From the NCBI GenBank assembly GCA_001414485.1, contig LLEY01000016.1, forward strand, positions 434,001 to 498,000: DNA of 64,000 bases, given 5' to 3'. The stretch is from Calycina herbarum (lineage: Eukaryota; Ascomycota; Leotiomycetes; Helotiales; Pezizellaceae). Below the pieces are notes generated by a model. That model was not told the origin of the DNA. It made no database searches and saw only the letters and a list, made by a program, of their open reading frames with translations. A program made the translations under genes and the position numbers. Of the stretch, positions 44,298-55,525 are shown piece after piece. The first letter of the stretch is position 1; the number at the start of each line of letters is the position of its first letter.

Positions 44298-44870
44298 TTA
44301 CCCACTCGTTAAGGGCTCAAACCTTAGGCTCAGATTGGAAAGGGTTGCCATCGAAAGTAAGCCAGCACCTTCCACGTTGCGTATGCCATTCAACTCCCCC
44401 GAAGCGATCTCGTCCCGGGGTGTTTCCTTGGGTAGATTCCAATGTTTAACACCTTCTCCTTCTTTGCCAGCATACATATGCTCAGCTCCCGCAGCATCAA
44501 AAATACCATCCTCGCTCGTGAGTTCTTCCTTATATCCCAAATATACCGGCCAAACGTTCGTTTCATTCGCGTATCCCAATATACACAAAACCCTCTCGAC
44601 CATCCCATAATTGCTTCTGAGGGAATGACAAAGGTTCTTCAATTGCGGAAGTATGCCATACTCTCCGAAGTGCATGGGCTCCCAATCTGGAGGGCAATAT
44701 ATATACATTTGTACCAGGATAGTGTTGTCTGTTGCAGTCAGAGGTCCTGTTCCGTAAACAGGTAGTTTTTCTAGAAGTCAATTCTGACAACCCTGTTCCG
44801 TGGCGCCAACGAACTCGGGTTCGAAGGTCTCATTTCCTTTCCACTGTTGTATAATCTAACACGGGTACTT
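44298..44870 (-). pseudogene. Decayed hypothetical gene
   Basis: One minus-strand frame runs from about 44870 to 44298: QQWKGNETFEPEFVGATEQG, then a TGA at about 44784, then LPVYGTGPLTATDNTILVQM, DWEPMHFGEYGILPQL and on to a stop at 44298. The stretch after the stop has 136 codons from a Met (44708). Sequence quality on both sides of the stop suggests one gene broken by a nonsense change, or a gene translated only from 44708. I recognise no family. Confidence 0.4.
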
Positions 44871-47800
44871 AGTCAATCGCGCGACTTAGCGAGAAAGAAT
44901 TAACCTTTGTGTTTAGTTCCTTCGGGGAGCGGGCCTAAATCTCTGACGGCGAGTATTTTGTGGATGAGCCGCGGTACGTCGTTAGCTATGCATACTGATG
45001 ACGCCTAATAAGTGGATAACTAGTACTGGCTTATCCTCTTCAGCAACAAAGGAAAGCCAATACTTGGTCATGATTTTGATGGCTTTCGTTCTTTCCTTTA
45101 ATGTTTTAAGTGTCGAGTGGTGAAAGATCCCCTCAAGTTAATTTTCTTACCAACTGAACCACGAGTTGGCTAAGTAATTGAGCTCACGAATCAGAATCGA
45201 ATCCTCCTTTTGTCGCGCTGTCACATGGTTATGGCTATATAGCGCTAGCTAGCTCTCATGAGCTAACTGTTAAAATGAAAGTTTTATGATAGAAAGAGAG
45301 CAACTCAACTCCCTCGAAAATCTTGACACTTAACGCTTGATATTCTCCAAACACGCTGTTCCCTTTACTGAATATATGAATAAATCAGTGAGGTGAATAG
45401 AATGGAAGTTGAGGCACTAGTATAAAATATGGGGCCAGCACATAATGGGTAATTATCGGTAAGTCCAGCTAGACCCCCACAATCCCAATATTATTTTATA
45501 ATTAGAAATAAGACATCATCTACCCACGACAAACGACCAATCATCGCCAGCATCGCCAACCTTCCTATTCCTTCGTCTTACAACAGCTCAAGGAAAGCCT
45601 TGAGATTGACGACCTTGAGCATTTGTCTTCCGACAACCCCCGAACCTCGAGACTGACATCCTCGAGTAAGGACGTAAGGCCTATTAATTAACCCGGGTGG
45701 GGGTTAGGCATGAAACTTTTGCCATTTTTTTGCTACTTTTTAATAATTTAAATAACGCTCTCGCTTAGATTTGTTTTGTGTTTTTGCAATTCACTTGAGT
45801 TAATGATGGACGGAAGCGGCGGCTCTTGGGCTTGGGCATAAGAGCGAGTGAATTTATGGGTATACAACATGCACACATGGCATGCCAAGTCCCTTGTCCA
45901 ATCACTTGAGTGTAAGAATTTCCTGAGTCTTTAGTAACAGACCAACGCAATTAATGAAGAAACTACGAGAGAAATAGAGGAGCTTACGGAACCCTCTTCG
46001 TCTAATCATGAAGCCAAAGCTAATGCAGCTTCGGTAGGTACAGGTATCAATCATTTAGGTTTTATAACTCTATAGTTCTTAGGCATGAGAATGAAGAACA
46101 TTACTTTAGTTAAACTCAAGTGTTGAATTCCGGCGAATATCGGGTAGAAAAGGAGGGTTTAGGATCATTTTATATATGCGACTCTTCAATCCTTCTGTGG
46201 TGCAACCTTCAAGAGTAGAATTCAACCTTCAGAATTGCATTTCCGATTGCTCCTAGTTTTACCTGATAGTGGGTTTGAGTGTATTAAGCTTTGGATATGG
46301 TTACGTTCTAAAAATATCTAGACGCGCTTTTGTGGATATTTGGCTATTTTGAGCCGCTTTCTCTTATTTCAACATTTTGGCGGCGTCTTTTTGAAATATA
46401 GATTATTTGAACTTTTAGTCAGAATAATACATTTCTGATGCATATCCTATAAACCAATTTTGATGCGACAAAAGTTGGCGTGTCAACTGTCAAGTCACTG
46501 CTACTCGCACGTAACGAGTCGTATCCATCTCTACCCTTTAATTAAACGCTTCTAGAGAATACGCAATCCACCGTCAGAGGCTTGAAGTCAAAGCCAGTTA
46601 ATCCCCTCATTTTTATCGCGCCACTGTTAGCAAATGTAAAATAAGCTCCATTTGAGCTTTATATCTAGATACGCGAAGACTCGGCATGGAGCGGAAGGAA
46701 GCGCACCATAACCGCGCCTTTAGCCCCCCCTGTTTCAAAACACGTTAATGGGATAATGGACGAGCTGCTATGCTATGGATAATTACCATGGTGCTGCCAT
46801 ACGATGCTTTGTAAGCTACCCCTTACCGGGTGCGCGATCACCGAACGAATTGCTAAAAGGGAAGGTATAAGGCACCTTTACGAGTCCCCGCGATTCGCCC
46901 ATTCGGCTCACAGCCACACCGGTGTACTTTGTGTTACTTGACATGGTTCGGGGAGTGTCTGAGTCGCAATTAGTCTTGGTCTCTCCAAGAAATGGAGATT
47001 GCGATTTGTTTCTTGTTCATCGATGACCTCAGTGCGACTCGCATAGTGCTTTAGTTGCCAGGGCACAGGCAACCACGGGTTAACAGCCCTAAAGCACTGC
47101 CTTGAAGCTGCGGTTAGCTACACTATTGCGGTTATCCCTTTTGATTCTATTGCAGCTGTAACCTATTATTTATTTCGATTCACCATCCGAATAAGATTGT
47201 ATGGCAAGCTTAGAAGTGCTTTGATATATGAAGCTCTCTCTTCAAGTCAAAACCCCTTATCAAGTCAGACCACAATACTCTTATAAAACCACACTCTCTC
47301 TTTTCAATTTGTATTTTTCTCCATCATTTATTAACCTCAGTCAAAATGTAACTCCAAACATTGCTTCGAGTAAGAGCTCTCTCCTCTTTCCGTATATCTA
47401 CCACTCTTGCACGAAGCTCGACTCTAGCTGCAGCAAAAAGTCCGAAGATGCTAACTATGGCTTATCAGATATGGCATAGAGGGATACGGAAAGGATTCCA
47501 CACAAAGGATATCCTGAGGCGATATACTGGACGGTAACATTATCTCCACTCTTAATATTCTTTGGGTTTAGTAGACCGCGCCTAATCAGCACTCGCCCTT
47601 TTTACACTAAAACTCAGGGTAAACACCTTAAATTATTTCTACTCCACGACTTCTTAATTTCTTTATCTTTTGTAATAATAGTTAATTCAAGAGTTATCTA
47701 TAATTATATCTACTTAAAATGTCTAGGAAACTTAAAGGTAGAAAGTTATAAGATAGTAAACTTAGGTAAAGTCGTAAAGTGCACGTTTTATACCAAAAAG

Positions 47801-48061
47801 CAAGCAAAAAAGACAAGAAAAACCAAAGGCTCGATATAAATTATAATAATAGAAGTAGTGTTACCTACTATAGATGTGTATTGAAATACAAGATGAATTA
47901 CGTTCTAATTAATATAAAGTTTTAATTGTAGAGAAAACTATCGAACATAGAGGGAATAATATATTATGGGAAAGTAGGCAAAACAGCTGTTTTTGGTAGG
48001 GTTTTAAAAAGTGCCGATTAGCAGTAGAACCCAACTGTATATAACTAAATTTATTTTCTAG
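44871..48061. other. AT-rich, gene-poor decayed stretch
   Basis: Contains no supported gene. 45.3-46.5 kb and 47.6-48.05 kb are AT-rich with stops in every frame, resembling mutated repeats. At 47278-47290 a TATA-like cttataaaacc precedes ATG 47345, which is followed at once by TAA; a CAA in place of that TAA would open a basic Ser/Arg/Ala-rich frame. This may be the ruined start of a gene. Confidence 0.5.
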
Positions 48062-49444
48062 GCATCTCACTTTCCTAGCGCTAAAGCCCCAACTAGCGGT
48101 TCAGGGAAACAAATTTGGTGGAAAATGCCAGAACGCCCTAACCCAGGATGTCGAGTTGTCTTGATACAAGAATATTCTCAAAATTTATATGGAAGCGTTG
48201 ATTCTGGCATGCTATATGGAAACATCTTGATTTCCGCTTCTGATGTTGGGTGTTTTTTTTCGCAGCTTAAAGTTAGTTTCCCTACACGCTGTGTTACTCC
48301 TAAGCGCTGACTGAAGTATTAGGATGGAGCAAACTTAGCTTCGAGCTTTTGTTGTGGTTTAGACAACTGCGCTGCTCTTAGTGCCGGAAATAAAGCCTTT
48401 ACTCGACGATCCGAGAGCGAAAGTGGTTCAGTAGCTGCCCGTGCTTCTGAAATCATTGCGAAAGAACGACGAGATACTCCCAGCACTGAATTTTCTGCTC
48501 TAATTACACAACGTGCTGTTACACCATTCGATGCTTTGAAATGGCAGAAGTGTAAGGCTCCAAAGATTTACGGACCATTCATCTCGGCAGGCTGGCAAAC
48601 AATGGTTGGAAATGTCGAAACCTGCACGGCGGCATCTTGTTCATTTTCCATCACATTCTTAGTCTCAACTTCGACTACTCTCACAAAATCTCACGTCGAA
48701 ACCATCACAAATAGGCTCGATGCTTCCATCGTTATTAAGGTTAGAATTGAGATTCCTGTGGCATTCGATGCCACTGTTACAGCGGGGTATCATTTATCGT
48801 TAGTGGTGACAGATGCCACGGCAACTGATGTCACAAATGGTACAACCAGTAGTGTCTTAAACACATTTGGATTACAACTTGGAACCACTAGGTTTGCCAC
48901 TTTCACACCTATGATTCTGTATATTGATCAGTTAATTTCTCTTGTATCTTTCTCAATTGCAAATGTTTATTTAGCGGTAAATATCGTTCAGACACTTCGA
49001 GCATTTGATAATTTGCTTTCAATACAAAAAAACTTGAAGTTAGTCAAATACCCAACGAGTGGAGATTCAAGTAATATTCGCGAGTTGTGGACTCGAGCGC
49101 CCGAAAATATTTTCCTGTGAATTTTACGCCACGCTCATTAACCTGTTGCCTAATAAAAAGCTTCCTTTGAAATTGGTAAAACGGTAAGCGAGTTTCCACT
49201 TCGACCTTCCATCTCCGGGATGGTCACGACTCACACTCTTATTTCACCGTTTCACGTCCGCTTTTGGGTTGCAATTATTGGAATACCGCGTTCCTCTGGG
49301 TTTCTTCTTACGCCGCTTCCTGGCAATGGGGAGTTTCGGCGAAGTTATGACCTAAAAGCCTAGTATTTTGAACTGCACCTACTTTCATTCGCGTATACAA
49401 TCTTGGACCCTCGCTCCATATACTAGACGGTAATATTATCTCCA
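47522..49444. repeat. Short repeat flanking the 48-49 kb gene
   Basis: A near-identical 27-bp sequence, atatact(g/a)gacggtaa(c/t)attatctcca, occurs at 47522-47548 and 49418-49444 in the same orientation. Both differences are C/T or G/A transitions. The copies flank the hypothetical gene at 48062-49120 and may mark a larger, mutated direct repeat. Confidence 0.5.
48062..49120 (+). CDS. Hypothetical protein, 5' end unresolved
   Basis: Two joined exons: 48062-48271 (preceded by a TTTTCTAG acceptor) and 48323-49120, separated by a 51-bp intron with GTTAGT donor, GCTGAC branch sequence and TTAG acceptor. The joined frame reads WWKMPERPNPGCRVVLIQEY ... DVGCFFSQLK then DGANLASSFCCGLDNCAALS, followed by an Arg/Glu-rich linker and a long Thr/Ser/Val-rich, beta-like domain (VETCTAASCSFSITFLVSTS). 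The open frame of 266 codons after the intron in otherwise AT-rich DNA argues for selection. The first exon with the start codon is not found; ATG 48125 is a fallback. Paired cysteines suggest an extracellular protein. Family unknown. Confidence 0.5.
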
Positions 49445-50104
49445 ATCTAAACAATCTTGGTGAGATTCTTGCCATCACACCATCTCACCGCAATGTTCCT
49501 TCGTTAATATACTTATCAAGTGGGGTGGGCTGGAAAAAAGGTACGGTTCGCTTATTTAGCGGGGTATAATTAACGTCACCTACATCGCCCATTTGTTCTT
49601 ACAATTTACGGTTTTTTACTAACTGTTATATTCTTCTATAATGATTTATTTAAATCACTTTTCTTAATATTTTCTCGGCTTTAATAGTAGAAATCACCTA
49701 ATTTGGACAGTTATCCTTCAAAATTAATATTGGGCATTACCTTATACAGCTTAGTGTAAAACCGGAGGCTCGTATCAACGCCAAATCAGAGAGCGAGGTT
49801 GAAAGTGCAATCCACCTTCCCTGTCAGCCAAGATGGTCTATAATACGCTGTAGGGTTATTTGTTGGGGCCATTTGTCCATTTATCGGCCGAAGCCATTTG
49901 TCAGCCAAGCTATTTATCAGCTTGGGGTTAAATCCGAGCTCGCTTAATCGTGCTGGTCGTTGCTTCTACTTAAAAAGACAGTGTGTTTGTCCCAGAGATA
50001 CAATCATCATCTCTTGCATCAGACTCAATCACGGAAGTGTTAACTCTTCCATCTCCCTTCACACTACCTACTTACTAAGCCCACACCCACAACAGTTCGA
50101 CAAC
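49121..50104. other. Intergenic stretch before GST gene
   Basis: No gene is seen. 49.60-49.73 kb is AT-rich. Just before the GST promoter the word gccatttgtc occurs twice (near 49869 and 49893) with related catttatc/ctatttatc words, forming a small imperfect repeat. Confidence 0.5.
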
Positions 50105-50912
50105 ATGTCTCTCAAGCCGATCACTCTCTGGGGCCACGACAGCGGACCCAACGCCTGGAAGGTGGCCATGGTACTCGAGGAGCTCAACGTACCTTATATG
50201 CACAAGATCATTGAGTTGCCGGACATGAAGAAGGAGCTGTACGAGTCGATGTGGGTATTCTCCAAGTCCCTCTGTCGGGTTGTTTTAGGAGGACTAAGAC
50301 ACTATTTCCTCCTTAGACAGCTTTGTTTCCTCTAGACTACCTTGTTACTTCCTCAGACATACTTCTAGAAATGGCAATACTGACTCCGAGATCTTCTACA
50401 GCAACCCCAACGGCAAAGTGCCTGCAATTGAGGATCCGAATACAAACATCACTCTGTGGGAGTCAGGTGCCATCATCGAATACCTGGTCGAAACTTACGA
50501 TAAACAACATAACATAAGCTTCGCCCAAGGCTCTAAAGAGTACTACGAAGCAAAGCAGTGGCTGTACTTCCAGGTATCTGGCCAAGGCCCGTACTTCGGT
50601 CAGGCTGTGTGGTTCACTCTTTACCACCCCGAGAAGCTCCCCAGCGCTGTCGACCGATACATCACCGAGATCCGTCGCGTCTCCGGCGTTCTCGACAGCA
50701 CTCTGCGGGAAAAGGAGTTCCTCGTCGGCGGCAAGTTCAGCTATGCTGACGCGGCGTTCGTGACGTGGTATGCCATTGTGCCCCTGTTTGCTGACAAGAT
50801 CAACCTTGAGACGGACTTCCCCATTCTCAACGCCTGGTTGGAGCGCAACAAGGCTCGTCCGGCTATTGGAAAGATTCTACGGGACCGGGAAGCGGCTATG
50901 AAGGCCAAGTGA
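50105..50912 (+). CDS. Glutathione S-transferase, Ure2p/GstA-like
   Basis: Two exons, 50105-50250 and 50369-50912, giving 229 residues. The donor is GTGGGT and the acceptor CTTCTAG, and joining restores the thioredoxin-fold sequence with the cis-proline segment NPNGKVPAIEDPN. The N-terminal domain starts PITLWGHDSGPNAWKVAMVL. The glutathione gamma-glutamyl contact is LWESGAIIEYLVETYD. The C-terminal helical domain contains WLYFQVSGQGPYFGQAVWF and ends with the N-capping stretch FSYADAAFVTWY. This matches the fungal Ure2p-like class. It conjugates or reduces electrophiles with glutathione in the cytosol and commonly responds to oxidants and fungicides. Intact. Confidence 0.92.
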
Positions 50913-51455
50913 AAGCTCATGAGGAGCCAAGGGAATTTGTCTGGCGAGAGCTATTCTGCTGCTAGATCTAAGATCCGGCACAGAGGTTTCGAATATCCTT
51001 CATGTCATCACTTTGGGTCAGAAATACACTCATGCGTATTCTAAGAAGATTTGGTAGTCGTTTTATTGTTTTTGACGCCCAGGTTAACATAAAGCACACA
51101 TCGTGTAGCAACGTAAGTTGCTAGAAGTGGGGAAGCTGAGGCCTAATTGGTGGGGTATTCAAAGCTTGTGATAGAGAGAAAAATAAACAAACTCTCATCA
51201 ACTGAACAGGTCCCGCAGCTTCTTGTTTTCTAGATGTGTCTATTGAGGCTAAGTCGAGGCTGATTCTTATTGTTTCCTAGACTTTGCCATGTTTGCTTGA
51301 GTCAACTGTTGCGAGTTCAATAATTGGATATTTTCCCAAATTAAAGAGATGATTCTCCAATGTCAGAAACAGATTCAGGGAAAAAGAACCTCCGAGTGAC
51401 AAAAGGATTTCCAACGTTCCACAGGCTAAAACCACACCCAATGGTGACGAGGCGA

Positions 51456-52307
51456 TCACCGGATACCAAACTCGATATCTTTTAGAAACCTCGTTTGCTG
51501 ATGAAAGGCCGCCAGCGTCTCCTCCTGAAACTTCAGTACCATTTCGGTGGCTAAGGGATGGGAATGCATATAGTCCCCCAGAGTTGGAAGTGCCTTGATT
51601 AAATCCAAGGGGCCCTCATGAGACAAACCACTTCTTGAAGCTTCAACTGCTTCACCTTCCATCAGCCCATCCACATAGAAATCTCCGATAAACTTGTAGT
51701 GGTCTTCTCGTCGAGATAATAACACTGGCATCGGTGATCCTGCTAAGACGCAGAGCTGATGCCCAGGTTTTATTTTGTCGGGTCCAAGTCCGATATACCC
51801 GGAGGCTGTGATGAACAGTACCCGTTTTGAAGCAAGATGATAGGCAATATTGCAGAATATCCGACTTTCTCCACCTTCTTGCACCTGCTGAGCCACTGAG
51901 ATGAGAGCTTTACCATGGCGCCCGATGAAGGAGTCCGTGGTATTCGACAACTTGAGAATGTTCCTTGTATCATCCGAGGCATATAATGCAGCAAAGCGTT
52001 TCAGCAAAGCATTTGGATCGAGTTGCCGGCCACCATATTGCGTTCTTCCACCTGAGATAGTTCGGGAGAGCAAGGCGAGGACTTCAGGGGTAGCTCTCTC
52101 AACTTCCTTGTTGTCCATGACTTGCATGAATGCTGCTTCTGATACTTCCTCTACTTCATTGACAAGTGGAGGCGGGTGAAGGGCGAGTTGAAGGGTCCAC
52201 CATACATCGGAAAGGTCCCGAAGGCAGCAAATTATCCCAACGACAAAGTCGAGTTGCTTTGTATAGGGGGTTAGTTGTGTTTTCAGCTCCTCCCAGCAGG
52301 CTTCCAT
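51456..52307 (-). CDS. HET-family C-terminal protein lacking the HET domain
   Basis: A single frame of 283 residues from ATG 52307. Residues 170-220 carry the module that closes many HET proteins: GYIGLGPDKIKPGHQLCVLA ... YKFIGDFYVDGLMEGEA. The N-terminal HET domain, which normally starts several hundred residues earlier and drives heterokaryon-incompatibility cell death, is absent. The open frame extends upstream through a lysine run (an 11-A tract) to a stop near 52437 without HET motifs. So this is either a truncated gene or a gene with an upstream exon I cannot find. It sits next to the cysteine-rich tandem array. Confidence 0.6.
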   Translation of the reverse strand: MEACWEELKTQLTPYTKQLDFVVGIICCLRDLSDVWWTLQLALHPPPLVNEVEEVSEAAFMQVMDNKEVERATPEVLALLSRTISGGRTQYGGRQLDPNALLKRFAALYASDDTRNILKLSNTTDSFIGRHGKALISVAQQVQEGGESRIFCNIAYHLASKRVLFITASGYIGLGPDKIKPGHQLCVLAGSPMPVLLSRREDHYKFIGDFYVDGLMEGEAVEASRSGLSHEGPLDLIKALPTLGDYMHSHPLATEMVLKFQEETLAAFHQQTRFLKDIEFGIR

Positions 52308-53114
52308 CACCTCATGCTGCCACCAAGGTCGGAGCCGTTGGGGCTCGATAGGAACGCGACTCTTTTTTTTTTTGCTCTCCCTCCAAAAAGCGAGAAGATA
52401 TTTGGCCTGCTTCTATTCTGGTCAAGTGGTTAATTACTTAGTAGTCGTATTGATCGCTTTGAACACGCTACTTGTGCAATTTAGCGATTGAAAAGGGGAT
52501 AATTCAACATACAAATTTTTTGGCCTCGAAGCCCTTCCGAAAACCCGGCTGTGAAGTTGATGGTTTTGCTCATGTCACCACTGAGGAAGATTGAAAAGCA
52601 TCGAAGGCAACAATGTGGTGTCAGTTGTCCAGTGTCGATGTTGCTGGCCGTTCAGCCCCACGTCCCAGTTCTGTCACCGCCTTGAGTTTTGCCACCTATC
52701 AGGAAGCTTCCGCCAACTTTCTGCCATAAACAATAAGCGAAGGCTAAGAATTTGGCCCCATGAGCAGCAATTATATCAGCTCCTTTGTCGTATCTTTTGA
52801 AGAAGAAAGAGAATAAGGAACAACTTTTTGGGTGAAAGAGATATCTTATAGAAAGTTTAAAGTTCTTTCAACAAGCCTTTTATCCAAAAATCCAAATCAC
52901 AAATTATCGCAACAAGAGTAGTAAAGAATGCTATAAACAATTTATTTATGAACCATGGTAAGCATTCTAAGCAAGGTCATACATACGTTTATTTAATGTC
53001 AAGGTTGGGAGGTTGATTTATTGACCGTACCCTACCATTCGCTGCACTTCTTTTCATCTCATCATTTCACTTCCCAGCAACCCATCAATAACCCAATTTT
53101 ACTCGCCTATCAAC
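52308..53114. other. Spacer; left edge of the tandem array
   Basis: No gene. From about 52858 on, the sequence (cttttatccaaaaatcc to ataaacaatttatttatg) is the first of three related promoter-side copies found again near 54630-54700 and 56400-56480. Confidence 0.5.
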
Positions 53115-53675
53115 ATGCAAAACACTCCAGAATTGTCTCACACGATGGCAGCTACCGAGACTGCATCTCATCCCATCATTCGGTACTCACGATCAGGCAA
53201 CAATTGTGACTATGTGTGTGATCATTGTTACAACGATTGCGACAGATGGGGAAAGTTTCACGTAGGAGCTCACCAATGCACCGGGTGTTTTCAGTCACGG
53301 ATTACATCGTGGAAATACAAGGTGTGTATTGGATGCGATGAGTTGTCAGAACGCGTTGAGTCATGTCCAGTGAACGAGGACGAGTACGAAAGTTGGGAGT
53401 GTCACAGCTGTTTGACAGGTGTGACCGATGACCTAACCCGACGAGAACGTTGTTGTGACGAATGTTCGGAAGCCTTCCTCGTGCCCAATTCTGGTTCTCG
53501 GGCCCGCGGTATCTGTCCAAGTTGTATTAAGCGTATGCTCGCATCAGGAACGGCCCGAGTTTGTCAGGCTCCTGGCTGCGAGAAGGTTAGCTTGGACGCT
53601 AGCAAGGAGTTCTGTGAAGATTGTGCTGATCAACACTACGGTGAAGAGAAGCTCCCAGAAGAACGTCGTGCTTAG
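53115..53675 (+). CDS. Cysteine-rich CxxC-repeat protein, unit 1
   Basis: Single exon of 186 residues (176 from the second Met, AATETASHP). It has 20 cysteines, mostly as CxxC knuckles: CDYVCDHCYNDC, CTGC, CIGC, CHSC, CCDEC, CPSC, CQAPGC and CEDC. Spacing of paired knuckles fits two to four zinc-binding ribbons. There is no signal peptide or membrane segment, so an intracellular, probably zinc-binding protein is inferred. The C-terminus is charged (GEEKLPEERRA). I recognise no named family, though the layout recalls zinc-ribbon or RING-like adaptor folds. It is the best-preserved ancestor-like copy, because the relic at 56030-56155 matches it at nucleotide level. Confidence 0.75.
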   Translation: MQNTPELSHTMAATETASHPIIRYSRSGNNCDYVCDHCYNDCDRWGKFHVGAHQCTGCFQSRITSWKYKVCIGCDELSERVESCPVNEDEYESWECHSCLTGVTDDLTRRERCCDECSEAFLVPNSGSRARGICPSCIKRMLASGTARVCQAPGCEKVSLDASKEFCEDCADQHYGEEKLPEERRA

Positions 53676-53965
53676 TGTTCCGATGAGTCCGACTCTCGTA
53701 ATGGTTAAATAAAGAGCCATAAGCCTTACTTCCGCGAGAGCGCTTTAGTATGAGGACAACCAGTACTGCGTTTCTTCAACTTATGGCTTTTGAATAACAG
53801 CTCGAAAAGTTGGGCGCTGAACTAATCGAACGCATGAAAATTGCTTCACTTCGACCTATTGTATTACTAGATAGAATAAGTTGAATAACTAAAACCATAT
53901 CCTAATAAATTAATTACACCCCCGGATTTGATAACTGAAATAAGTGTTGATACGTGTGTTTAGTA

Positions 53966-54201
53966 AGGGCCTGTTTGGCTTGCACCTGTTATCTGATATT
54001 TCTGATTATCCTTACCAAAAAAGTGAGTAAATAATAACAGAATAATTATAATTATCCGATAGTTATAATTATCCAAATCGTTTGGCCCGCACTTAATAAA
54101 TTAACCGATATTTATATAAAATATTATCCTTACCAAAAAAGAGCAATTATCTGGTTATCGTCTAAAAGACGATAATTCGATAAGTGATCCAAACAAGCCC
54201 T
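53966..54201. mobile_element. MITE with TA target duplication
   Basis: A 236-bp, AT-rich element without coding capacity. It is bounded by TA and by inverted repeats AGGGCCTGTTTGG / CCAAACAAGCCCT (one mismatch). The word ttatccttaccaaaaaag occurs twice inside in the same orientation. It lies in the spacer of the cysteine-rich array. The terminal sequence and TA target suggest a Tc1/mariner-type non-autonomous element. Confidence 0.7.
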
Positions 54202-54917
54202 TATGACTCTATTCCGAGCTTAATTTCTCACTCAGCTAGTATTACTCCCCTTACTTCTTTTTGAATACTCTAAATCTTTATTACTTTTGCAAAACTTATA
54301 TATTCTAACCTATTCCAATTTCCAACATTAGAACCATGCCGCGCGTATAAGAAAAGTCCGAAAGAACCCAATTGGAATTGTTAAAAGTGGCGGTAGAAAC
54401 CTACCCAGTGTAAGTTTCCTCGCTAAAAATAGAGGGGGTTGTAACAGAAAGAGGATCTTAGTGACCTGTAAGGTTAAGCATATACTCAGCAATTCCAATG
54501 TCTAATAACTTCTTTGTTCTATGAGACGCCAGAAATAAAGAAAAAAACAACCCTTGTAGTAGTAGATGAAAGAAATTTTTTACGAAATATTATACAAAGC
54601 TTTACAAGTAAATTAATTTTACAAGGCCTCTGCTTTGTTCCAACAATGTGAATTGTAACTTTGCAGTAAAAGTAGTAAAAATGTCATAAACAATGTTTAT
54701 GTGTGTATCTTCGAGTATATAGCAGATTTATATAATATATATTTAATATCGCTCTAGGTATGTTAACTTTTGAAACATATTCTACAACTCGCTCTATTTC
54801 TCTTTTCAATACCTCGACACCGTCTTACTATTTCGATTTCTTGCTACCAACCCGTATCCATTTTCCCAGCAATCAACATGCAAAACATGTAAAACACTGT
54901 ATGTCCGTGCTCTCGGC

Positions 54918-55525
54918 ATGCTCACCCTATGTCAAGTTTGTGAGCTTTGCGGGGTCTTATGTCCAAGGGACAACGCCCCACTCTGTTCCGCATGTTTGGT
55001 AGACCTTGAGGCTTACGCTTTAGAATCTGATAATTGTCAGGAGTCCTACTGCGATTCGCCATCGTCTGCTGAGTATGATCACAGTTTAACTGAGGCCTGT
55101 CTCGCAGATGGAGAGGGAATGATTTGTACATCATGTAAGCGTTTGGTGGGAAAGGACTATTGTTCGCTTTGTTTCTTTTGTTACCGCTCCGAATTCCTGG
55201 ACGCCATTCCTCCCTGGAATCCATTTTGTATGGGCCCTTGTCGGTTTTCTCCTGGTGGGAAGCTATTGCCAATAGGTAACTATTTGTAACTGCTTTCGAA
55301 AACGGTCTAAACGGCCCTTATGAGGTTTCAGACAATTTTGACCATGGAAGCTCTGATAACGAAGACGACATACTTCTCTCCCTTGAACTTCTTTTCTGTC
55401 TAGAGGCTGAAGTCATATACTCTTCATTTTTCGAACTCCTATTTCTTGTGGAAAACGAATTAGATCACTCCCTTTCTCTATTCGAAGAGCTGGAAGACTT
55501 CTTAGAACGTATTCTACGGTATTAA
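54918..55525 (+). CDS. Cysteine-rich CxxC-repeat protein, unit 2
   Basis: Two exons, 54918-55275 and 55332-55525, with a 56-bp phase-1 intron (GTAACT donor, TCTAAAC branch, TTTCAG acceptor); 183 residues. The 17 cysteines are CQVCELCGVLC, CSAC, CQESYC, CTSC, CSLCFFC and CMGPC, then one in the tail. After splicing the C-terminus is acidic and leucine-rich (DNFDHGSSDNEDD, ELLFLVENELDHSLSLFEEL), like that of unit 3. The position equivalent to the unit 1 start (ATGCAAAAC at 54878) runs into TAA after four codons, so the start has moved to 54918. No signal peptide. No family recognised. Confidence 0.65.

Noticed and set aside
45120..45200. tRNA-like words (TGGTTCAGTTGGTAAG on the minus strand, a TCGAATCC-like box nearby)
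   Set aside because: The two box-like words are in the wrong order for one tRNA and no cloverleaf can be closed.
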